From Sphagnum compactum (Eukaryota; Bryophyta; Sphagnopsida; Sphagnales), in assembly GCA_965153455.1 (NCBI GenBank), contig OZ234494.1, positions 13,268,001 to 13,332,000 of the forward strand: a DNA stretch of 64,000 bases, in the 5' to 3' direction. A program made the position numbers and the translations under genes. The notes under the pieces are model-generated. The model was not told the origin of the DNA and ran no database searches. It saw only the letters and a list, made by a program, of their open reading frames with translations. Below are positions 33,801-42,614 of this stretch, in pieces; the stretch's first letter is position 1; each line of letters opens with the position of its first letter.

Positions 33801-35806
33801 TGAAAAGGAGGGTGTGCGGGACTGCGATTCTACAAGTGACACCTCATGCATGGATTGAAGACATTCATCAGCTGCAAAATGTAGCCAACTCAAATACCTA
33901 CCCAACTTCTGAGGAAGCTCACCAGAAGTGAGGAGCATGTCAACTTTTTTTTTCTCTTTTTCTATTTTTGGTCCATGAGAATGTAAGACATAGATAGGTG
34001 AACACAAAAATGCACATCTATCTCTCATCTTCACCCTGACATCAATGCACATGGCCAAAAGCCCAAATCCTCTCTCAACAGAGTCAAGTGTCAACACTCA
34101 TCAACTTACTTCTATTGAAATACAAGCATCTTTCTTATGTACAGTCTATATGCCTGCAACTGACAACCTTTTATTGCATCATGGCCTGAAGTCTGGTCAT
34201 GACGTCATGACTCATGACCACTTTGAAGAAGAGGAATTCTAGAATTCAGTATGTGTTGGCCCTGCAAAAATATTTCTAACATCCAAGTTTAGTTATTTAC
34301 TCTTTTGCAACCCCACCCATTAGACTGAAACAGGGACTGCAAACAGGTGGGGAACTACTAATAGCAAACCACCTGGACCACTCATTATGATTGGCCAATC
34401 AAAAACAGGGATCAGGAGGAGTCAGACCATCATTTTTACGCTCTTCTCTAGCACGTGCACAACTTTGCTGCGCTTTCTACGAGAGCCTCAGCAGGAGAAA
34501 AGCTACTTATCTAAGCCAAACCGGCCTGTGTGGGCTTTCCCTCATCCGCTTTTAATGTGCAGGGTCACATACTGAGCACCGGTGGAGTTCTCTAACGATC
34601 ATCTCCGCATGTTGTTCCTGATCTCCCGATTTTTGATGGAACAAAAAGTATCGATATTCTTTCAGAAATCTGCAGCACCCACTCATGTAACCTATTTCTC
34701 TAGGGTGCCTTTTTTACGGGCTGATCCACACAGAGGTGGTGGAGTATCGCATTGCTATGAACATATTTGCTATGTGACATCTTGCAACAAACATTTGAGT
34801 GGTGTTGCAAATTCTAAGGCAGAATTGGCAATCCTGTTAGCCCTAAAGGATGCAATCAGATTATTTTAAATATAAATATTTTAAATATAATACCTTTACT
34901 ATATATATATATATATAATTTTGGTCCAATCTTAGATTAATTTTCATTCAATTTTGTTTAATTTTGATTAAAGTTTTCAAGTCATCTATTCAAATTTTTA
35001 AAGCTATATAGCCTATGTCCATCTTGATGTAGATATTTAATTAAAATATTTGAATTAAAATAATTTTATTATTAGAAATATAATCTAATTGATATGATAT
35101 TTTAGATTGTTTTTCAGTTTAATCTCAAATCAATTTCAACTCAATTTCATTCACATTTGATTGAAATTCCATCTCATTCTATTTGATTTGCTTATGTCAT
35201 ATCCATCTTGGACATCCATCCCAATTGGTTTTTGGTCCAAATATAAGTTCAATCCTAGCGCAAATTCAATCTCAGCCAGATTTGATATCTACGTGGATTT
35301 TAATGAAGTTAAGTTGAAGTCAATATTTCAAGGCCAAGTCAATCCCGGTTGAACCTCAGTCCATTTTCGAACTTGTTTTTGAATGGATTTGATCAAATCA
35401 AGTTGATCTTGGTTGGAGTTCTAATTATCCAATTTTAAACTGATTTTAAACTCAATTTCCCAATTTCAATTGAAGTTTTCATATGATCTATTTGATTTAT
35501 TTAAGCCAAATGTAAATCAAGTTATTAGTGCCAGTTGAATCTCAGTTCAATTGTTATGTGATTTCATTCCAACCATGTTCACATCTTTCATGTAATAGCC
35601 CTTCCCTTGGGTTCTACTTTGAAATTATGGATATCCGAACCAAAATGTGATAGCCTGAAATTATGTGAACATGGACTACTTGGTCATGTTTTGGTCACTC
35701 GACTTTTTGTGTCAATTTATTTTTTATTTTTTTTCATTTCAAGTCATCTTCATTGTCCTAAATGGTGACAATTAATGCAACAAGTGCAAGCATGTTGTAG
35801 GTAGTA
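30878..35806. other. ~4.9 kb intergenic, no gene supported
   Basis: The SRPP 3' UTR is followed by AT-rich DNA. Short ORFs exist (for example 33286-33690 minus), but none has domain features or splice support. It contains a perfect 11-bp palindrome at 32771-32799, a (TA)n run at about 34899-34917, and two related phrases 'aaggaagaaacctgaaa(a)gga' near 33392 and 33789 that hint at an old duplicated repeat. Confidence 0.5.
32771..32799. repeat. Perfect 11-bp inverted repeat, 7-nt loop
   Basis: cacctaaatgt (32771-32781) pairs exactly with acatttaggtg (32789-32799). It is isolated, with no following T-run that would suggest a functional hairpin RNA. Confidence 0.55.
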
Positions 35807-36633
35807 TGTAACCAAAAAAAAGAGTGCTAAACTCTACAACCAACCTGAAACATCTGATGGACCTACACAGAGTTCAGTTCTCAGCAAAACTTGAATCTAA
35901 CCACAACCCTGATCTTCTTTCTCTCTCTTTCTCACAATGTTCTCACACAAAATCGATAGGTGTGATTGCATACACCTTCATTTACAAAATACCCCGCGAG
36001 CACAAGCTTCCTCTTCTCCCAGTATGTTCATCAAAAGTCTAACAACTACTCAGCCAAAAATTGCGCTCCAAAAACAGACCGCTCAAGCTATCTATCCATG
36101 CACCTTCCTGTGCATCAGCCACCTTCTGAACTTCACCTGTCAACAGCATCGACCCTTAATTTCGACCTAACTCTCACCAGATTCAGGAGCTAGCCATCCT
36201 CTAGTTACTAACGCAGCGGAAGAAATCAGCAACTAGCAATCCTCTAAGCTCCTCTGCATTCTCTCCAAAATCTCCTCTACCTTCTCTAACTATCTGTCTA
36301 TCTCAGTTATCTCCAATGTTGATCTACACATTTCTCACAAAAATCAGCCACACTCCTCTAGCTCTGCAGCTCTTCTCGTCTTCCTTCGTCTATCTGTCCG
36401 CCCAAAAACTCCTGCCGTTCTGCTTTTATCTGCCTCCTTCCTGAGCTTGTCTCACAAGCTTTCCTCTTCAGCTTCTATCACAAACTGCCTCCTTTCCATT
36501 CCGTTCTTCCCCCACTCCCATGCAGCAGTAATGTAGAGATCCCCGCCGCAAAATCATGACGGCTAATAAAGCAAATTAAACCTTAAAAGCAACTAGTGTT
36601 CACACAGGCATGGCGACCTATTTTTGTGTTACA
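35807..36633 (-). repeat. 3' LTR (left copy)
   Basis: About 827 bp, nearly identical to 39263-40088. On the minus strand it begins TGTAACAC. A polypurine-like GGAGGGG run lies immediately upstream on that strand (about 36641-36648). Confidence 0.88.
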
Positions 36634-36678
36634 TATGTAACCCCTCCGTTCTTAGAGAGCTAAGTCCCTCAGCTTCAT

Positions 36679-39228
36679 TTAATCTGGTTGTACGTGATGG
36701 ATTTGAAAATCCCGACAAGATCTTTCCCAATGACGTCCATTAGCATCCTGGATGATGTATATCCAGCAGCCTTCTTCTATCCAAAGACTAGAAGCATCTG
36801 TTTGTCCCATTCTGGGATCCATTGGTTGATCTGTGCAACATGCTTTAGTTCTCTGCTTTACAAAAGCCTCATCTACACTGAGTAGAAGTGCATCAGTAGA
36901 TGCCTCCTCCACCTGCAGAAGAGACCACAACACCACAAGAATAATACTGAAAGCAATTCCAGATCCATCATACCATCCTTCCTTCCAACCTTCAGTGACA
37001 ATTCCGATCCCGAGGGAAACAATCGCATAGATGGCAAGGATGATCAGAGTCAAGTCATGCATTGCTGCCCACACAAACACCCAAAATCCTTTGGGTGGTG
37101 TCTCTGTGATTCCATCTGGATCCATTTTACAGTCACCTGTTGCAAATTCACAGCGAACCGTTTCCAAAAGCCCACACCCTTTTGAGCTCTCACTGTCTTC
37201 AATTGTAGTAGGACTGTTCTGAAACTCATTCTCGACAGCACAATCACACAATGCAGCTTTAGGACCCACAACAATCTCCTTGCTCTTTGATGTTGCAGAG
37301 GGAACGACTTCAGAGATACTACTTAGTCTTGGGCTCTCCTTGTGCTTATCTGCAGAACCTGCTGCACTTGAAGTCTCTTCCAACTCGTCCTGGACAATAT
37401 TCTTGTTGAGCACCACAACCTCCATATCTGAAAGTGGTTGGTCACTTACAGGGACTACAACTTTTGCCTCAGCGACCAGATCTTGATCAAGGGCAATTGA
37501 ATGTTGCCTGAGTGGCATGGCACCCACCTCCTCTGGTGTCCGCATGGAAGAGTCAATGTAATAAGGCTTGGGAGAAGCATGACAGTCCACTTGCATGGAA
37601 ACCATAGATGAATCATCTAGAGCCATAAAGCTGTCTGGCAGCTCCATTCTTATAGCTTCAACCCTACTGTCATCTCCTCTTATTTCCATGCCATATTCTG
37701 TCCTCGAGGAAGGATCTTCTTGTTGAGATACTTCAACAAGAACATCAACCAATTTGCTGGCAGGTTGTGTGACATAGGTTTGCTGCTCATCTGTACAGCT
37801 CACTATCATCCTCTGATTTACAGGATCATCCTCAATTGTAGATGGTGGCAGCACATAAGTGAATGGCTCCTCCACCTCTGCATCAGACTTATTTTCAATG
37901 TTGATGTCCTCTGCAACAAGTGTAGCAGTCTTCTCAAGATCTTGAACTGCTTCAACAAGCTCTGCAACAATTTGATCATCAGCTGCTTCGTGAAGATCAT
38001 CAGTTTCCTCATCTGCCAAAGGTGCTTGATCCTGCTGGATTGTTGCTGCCTCCTCATTTAGTTCAGGAATATTGTCAATCTCCTTTGTTGCTTCAACAAC
38101 TTCTGCACTGATTTTGTCTTCAGCTGCATCCACATGCTCCTCCTTGGTGTCACTGAGCTCTACTCTGGGTTTTTCATAAGGTGTCACTGCATCCTCCCAT
38201 TTCTTTCCAGTTACAATACCAATCCCTTCTGTTGCTTCCACAAGTTCTTCTACAGGTTGTTGTTCAGGAATCTTATCCTCAACTGTTGCTGTTGCTTCCT
38301 CATCATACAGCAAGACTTCTACGAAGTTTGCTGCTCCAAAATGCAACATTCCATCGTTGGGTTTCTTCCAACATTTGTCTTCAAAGTGCCCCAACCCTGC
38401 ACAGTAGGTACATTTGATTCCACAATATTCTATCCTATGCGGCATATTGCACTTGGCATATTTTGGTCGTGCTTCATTTAGCCTCGGACAGGTAGTGGCC
38501 ATATGGTCCTCTGCTCTACAGATCTGGCATCCTCCAAACACAATGGAAGAAAATGATGATGCTAGATTATGCGCATTCCCTTTTAAAAAATTAATCAAGG
38601 TGTTGTTCAATGCAGTGACCTGCTTCTCCACACTACTCTCCGATATCTCTTCTTCTTGTTCCTCTCGAAGAGGCTCATACGGTGTTTCCCCGAGTTCACC
38701 CAGAACTCTCTCAACTTTCGTTGCAGCTCCAACCAATTCTTCAATGTCTGCAAACGCTCTCACCACACACAGCTTTCGGATTTCTGGCCTCAATCTGGCT
38801 AGGAATCTCCTCCTCTGCTCGACGTCTAGTATCTTGCCCTTCCGAAACAACTTGTCTAGGCGTTCAAAATATTTCTGAACCCTTTCTTTGGATTCTTGCT
38901 TGATGGCATCCAGCTTCATTCGGATGTCATCAGCATCTACATTCCCGTATTTCTGCACGATCAGCGTCCTCAGCTCGTTCCAATCAGCTGGCGTTGGCTG
39001 CAGCCGCTTGAACCATTCTTTGGCTCGGCCCCGCAAATTCAGCTTGACAATCTTGAATAGTTTGTCAGCATTGAGATCGCGTACCTCGGCAGCCATTGTG
39101 AGTCGCTCCGCCCAATCGTGGACATCCTCATGATCTCGTCCCCAGAACAACTCATCCATTCCCTGAGGACTTGTCATTTTGCAAGTATCCAGCAACAAAC
39201 CACAATTGCTACACTTCCCACAACACAC
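36679..39228 (-). CDS. gag: Retrotransposon Gag polyprotein with C-terminal Ca2+-ATPase-like membrane segment
   Basis: Intact 849-codon ORF. Residues about 30-180 form a retrotransposon Gag domain (LNLRGRAKEWFKRLQP, LRTLIVQKYG, ERVQKYFERLDKLF). Two CCHC zinc knuckles follow: C234-C237-H242-C247 and C273-C276-H281-C286. Residues about 310-710 are very acidic and contain a loosely repeated (A/E)E(L/V)VEA(T/V) unit (EELVEATEGI, AEVVEATKEI, AELVEAVQDL). Residues about 713-770 are unlike Gag: FWVFVWAAMHDLTLIILAIY, then TEGWKEGWYDGSGIAFSIIL, matching the TM1-TM2 region of plasma-membrane ACA-type autoinhibited Ca2+-ATPases. No catalytic retroviral domain is present. The protein likely forms particles; the membrane segment could redirect it to membranes (inference). 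Confidence 0.88.
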   Translation of the reverse strand: MCCGKCSNCGLLLDTCKMTSPQGMDELFWGRDHEDVHDWAERLTMAAEVRDLNADKLFKIVKLNLRGRAKEWFKRLQPTPADWNELRTLIVQKYGNVDADDIRMKLDAIKQESKERVQKYFERLDKLFRKGKILDVEQRRRFLARLRPEIRKLCVVRAFADIEELVGAATKVERVLGELGETPYEPLREEQEEEISESSVEKQVTALNNTLINFLKGNAHNLASSFSSIVFGGCQICRAEDHMATTCPRLNEARPKYAKCNMPHRIEYCGIKCTYCAGLGHFEDKCWKKPNDGMLHFGAANFVEVLLYDEEATATVEDKIPEQQPVEELVEATEGIGIVTGKKWEDAVTPYEKPRVELSDTKEEHVDAAEDKISAEVVEATKEIDNIPELNEEAATIQQDQAPLADEETDDLHEAADDQIVAELVEAVQDLEKTATLVAEDINIENKSDAEVEEPFTYVLPPSTIEDDPVNQRMIVSCTDEQQTYVTQPASKLVDVLVEVSQQEDPSSRTEYGMEIRGDDSRVEAIRMELPDSFMALDDSSMVSMQVDCHASPKPYYIDSSMRTPEEVGAMPLRQHSIALDQDLVAEAKVVVPVSDQPLSDMEVVVLNKNIVQDELEETSSAAGSADKHKESPRLSSISEVVPSATSKSKEIVVGPKAALCDCAVENEFQNSPTTIEDSESSKGCGLLETVRCEFATGDCKMDPDGITETPPKGFWVFVWAAMHDLTLIILAIYAIVSLGIGIVTEGWKEGWYDGSGIAFSIILVVLWSLLQVEEASTDALLLSVDEAFVKQRTKACCTDQPMDPRMGQTDASSLWIEEGCWIYIIQDANGRHWERSCRDFQIHHVQPD
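36919..37092 (-). other. Captured host fragment: Ca2+-ATPase (ACA) TM1-TM2-like
   Basis: Residues 713-770 of the Gag ORF. The order 'DLTLIIL - (A)SLGIGI - TEG - KEGWYDG - IAF - ILVV' is what plant ACA8/ACA10-type pumps show around their first two transmembrane helices. It is in frame with gag, with no stop. The pump's catalytic DKTGT region is not present. Confidence 0.72.
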
Positions 39229-39258
39229 GGTCCCGCTAAAGTCACCTGGTCGGAACCT

Positions 39259-39270
39259 GCTCTGATACCA
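39259..39270 (-). other. Primer-binding site (tRNA-iMet type)
   Basis: The minus strand reads TGGTATCAGAGC, the sequence complementary to the 3' end of plant initiator-Met tRNA used by many plant LTR elements. It sets the element's orientation. Confidence 0.85.
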
Positions 39271-40088
39271 AAAAAAGAGTGTTAAACTCTACAACCAACC
39301 TGAAACATCTGATGGACCTACACAGAGTTCAGTTCTCAGCAAAACTTGAATCTAACCACAACCCTGATCTTCTTTCTCTCTCTTTCTCACAATGTTCTCA
39401 CACAAAATCGATAGGTGTGATTGCATACACCTTCATTTACAAAATACCCCGCGAGCACAAGCTTCCTCTTCTCCCAGTATGTTCATCAAAAGTCTAACAA
39501 CTACTCAGCCAAAAATTGCGCTCCAAAAACAGACCGCTCAAGCTATCTATCCATGCACCTTCCTGTGCATCAACCACCTTCCGAACTTCACCTGTCAACA
39601 GCATCGACCCTTAATTTCGACCTAACTCTCACCAGATTCAGGAGCTAGCCATCCTTTAGTTATTAACGCAGCGGAAGAAATCAGCAACTAGCAATCCTCT
39701 AAGCTCCTCTGCATTCTCTCCAAAATCTCCTCTACCTTCTCTAACTATCTGTCTATCTCAGTTATCTCCAATGTTGATCTACACATTTCTCACAAAAATC
39801 AGCCACACTCCTCTAGATCTGCAGCTCCTCTCGTCTTCCTTCGTCTATCTGTCCGCCCAAAAACTCCTGCCGTTCTGCTTTTATCTGCCTCCTTCCTGAG
39901 CTTGTCTCACAAGCTTTCCTCTTCAGCTTCTATCACAAACTGCCTCCTTTCCATTTCGTTCTTCCCCCACTCCCATGCAGCAGTAATGTAGAGATCCCCA
40001 CCGCAAAATCATGACGGCTAATAAAGCAAATTAAACCTTAAAAGCAACCAGTGTTCACACAGGCATGGCGACCTATTTTCGTGTTACA
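39263..40088 (-). repeat. 5' LTR (right copy)
   Basis: About 826 bp and nearly identical to the left copy. Its inner end runs directly into the primer-binding site. Visible differences from the other copy are mostly single transitions. Confidence 0.88.
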
Positions 40089-40400
40089 AGTATGCTACAC
40101 ATCCTTTTTTATAAAAAAATTTAAAAAAAAAAAAAAAACAAGAGCATTCCCTACTTCCTTCCTTCAAGTCTAGAATTATGTAAAATATTTGTTGCAGCAC
40201 AAGAATTTCAGATGCTATTAATTGCCAACATATTTATCATGTTGCTTTTGACTTAGAAACAACATCCCCACTGTCAGCCACAGTGAACCAGCACTCACCA
40301 GCACACCGTCCACTGGATGCCTATCATTACTCAGTTGTGGATGAACCTCAACTGAGTTAATATTTGGTTTCACCTTGGTAACCCAATTCTGTAAGAAATA

Positions 40401-40555
40401 GGTCTCATATATAGGTAGATAGGTAGGAAAATAGGTACTTCTGCTAGGTAAATAGATTGCTTATACATAGGTAAAAGGCTGATTTTATTACCTACCTTCT
40501 AACAACCTGCTTGGGGGTTGTTAGTAGGTAGGTAGGTAGGAAAATAAACCCAACT
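40401..40555. mobile_element. TAGGTAGG-rich foldback element, related to the one at 63.0-63.2 kb
   Basis: gattttattacctaccttctaacaacc (40481-40507, given here as two overlapping parts of a 27-nt arm) pairs imperfectly with ggttgttagtaggtaggt... from 40516. The same ggttgttagtaggtagg core is found at 63126. Confidence 0.5.
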
Positions 40556-40865
40556 GAGCTAAAAGAACAACAAGATTTGTCAGGAATTTTTTTTAAATAT
40601 TGGTGAAAATATTAAAGAAAATGGAAAAACAAGTGTGAGTAAGTTGAGCTCAAATTGATTGCTTGTTGTGATTGAATAGCTCCACTCTACTACTCACCCA
40701 ATTGAACCCATTCAATAGTTTCATGCTTGTATCGCATTGTTGTGTGTTGTACAGTGTAAGGGAAGGCACCTTTACAAAGTGGAATAGTTCCCCCCTCAAA
40801 AGCGGAGGAAATTTTCGTGTTTTGAGGTACCCACTGGGTACGACGAGGGTAAAATGAAAAAATAA

Positions 40866-41017
40866 CACTACAACAAAAGGTGTCCTTGCACACCAAGTGA
40901 TTTCATTGGATTTTGAGTGAATTCATTGATTTTATAGTGAACAATACCACTGAAGAAACAGTGAATTCACTGGTTTAGTGAATGGAGACTAGTGAACTGC
41001 ACCCACATTTTGTAGTG
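40866..41017. mobile_element. Small CACTA-ended element (MITE candidate)
   Basis: It starts CACTACAACAAAAGG and ends TTTTGTAGTG, the inverted ends typical of plant CACTA (En/Spm) transposons. The length is 152 bp and it is non-coding. The 3-bp flanks do not match (taa/ggg), so insertion is not proven. Confidence 0.4.
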
Positions 41018-41041
41018 GGGTTAAAAAACCAGCAACACTTC

Positions 41042-41140
41042 AGGCCGGGTAAGGCCCCAGGGTGAGAGGACTCTAGGCTGCATAAGGCCCTAGGGTGAGT
41101 GGACTTTAGGCTGGGTAAGGCCCTAGGGTGAGGGGAGTCC
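41042..41140 (+). repeat. 33-bp unit repeated three times
   Basis: The unit is approximately aggc(t/c)gggtaaggccctag + ggtgag-gga-t-t, present in three consecutive copies with few differences. It has no coding meaning. Confidence 0.65.
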
Positions 41141-42614
41141 TGCCTATGGATGCTTACCACTCTGGTTCCATGGGGGAATTGAAAAAAAAAAAAAAAAAAC
41201 TCATGAATCCTAGGGAGTGGGACATTAGATGAATTTCGGGGAGTTGGATGATCCAAGGGAACTGTAGAATGGATGAATCTGGTGTAAATAGTTTGACGAA
41301 GTTAGACAGTGGACAAACCCAACACAAGTGTACAATGCATAGATTGGGTGTAGTTGGACTATGAAGGGCAATAGGACAAATTTGGATGAGCCTTGGAAAG
41401 ATGGATGATTTGGGAAGTCGGAAAACAAATGATTACCTTTTCTCTGGTGGTTACTTCTACCTTTCATTTTACAAGGAATGCATGTCCATTGGATGATATA
41501 CAAGCTAGGGCAAGTTGAAAAAGAAAGACCATGGATGAAAACAGAGTTAAATGGGAAAGACGAATCCCTATATGATTTTTCAAATTCATCCAGTGTCCAA
41601 CTTTTCAAGTAAGTTCTAAAAGGATTCTAAATAAGCTAGCATCTGAAGAAGTTGATTATTGGGAAAGATGAAATAGTTCTCACATGCTGGATCAGTTTTG
41701 AACCTTTTTCCCTTCCATTCAAAGGATGAATTCTAAACCAATGCACCACTGCATCTCATTCTTGTTACAAAAGATTCAATTTCAGACATAATTCATGAGC
41801 TTATCATGATATTGAGTCCATCTAAAAACTTGAAAAAGACTTTTCCTGCTGGGCACATCTTTGTTTCATGACATTAACATCAGCACCACATTCAACTCCT
41901 TACACCCATTTAGTGCTTGCCGAAGCCAACTCAATTGTGGAACAAACACCACCAACTGCCCAAAAATTTGCTTCTATATTCCCAGTATAACTAAGATACT
42001 GAACTCACCTCTACCAACCAGATGGCCATGCTCCATGCCAAGGGATCCTTCATTAGCAAACCACCTCAGAAAATTGCAAATTAATCCTTACAAAGACAAG
42101 GTTGACAGTGAAACAAGTGCACAAGGAATGAAGACAATGCACATGGATAAAACTGAGCCGCTTGCTTGAAATTGAAAGTCTTAGATATACAGGAAGAACA
42201 AGCACAAGCCTATGAGAATGTGCTGACCCTTAAGGAGGTACTGCCAGGGGTAAGTCTGTAACATAAAGATGTCATTCATATTGAACCCAATGGATATGAT
42301 CTTATCCTGACTTGGTTGCTGTATTTCCCCCCGGCCCCCTATGAGCTTTTGAATTGCTCTCTTTGAGTGTATGTTGAGGAAACTTGTACAGTCCTTTGGC
42401 ACCCAGTTATTGGGCTGGTGAATTTGGTTTCTGTATACAATGACTGAAGCCCAAAAAATTTAGAAAAAAACTGTATACCTACCATGTTGGCAAAAAAAAT
42501 GGTGAGTGCTGCTCCCTTGCTTATGCTTGTCACAAAGAAAGTAAAGACAGAGGCTGACTGGGACTTCACTTCAATAAAGCACTGAAGGAGGAACCTGATT
42601 AGCTGCCCTGGGAG

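Larger units (their letters stand above)
35807..40088 (-). mobile_element. Non-autonomous LTR retrotransposon carrying a gag ORF and a Ca2+-ATPase-like segment
   Basis: Two direct repeats (35807-36633 and 39263-40088) flank one long ORF on the minus strand. Both outer ends show the TGTAAC...GTTACA palindromic termini. A candidate AGTA(T) target-site duplication sits at 35803-35807 and 40089-40093. The initiator-Met tRNA binding sequence tggtatcagagc lies next to the right (5') LTR, and a purine-rich run lies beside the left LTR. No protease, reverse transcriptase, RNase H or integrase is present, so it depends on enzymes from another element (TR-GAG type). By eye the LTRs differ at only about a dozen positions, pointing to a recent insertion. 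Confidence 0.9.
40089..42614. other. Intergenic between retrotransposon and zinc-finger gene
   Basis: No gene supported. It contains a foldback element (about 40481-40548), a CACTA-ended small element (40866-41017) and three 33-bp repeats (41042-41140). The last few hundred bases are likely the zinc-finger gene 3' UTR. Confidence 0.5.
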
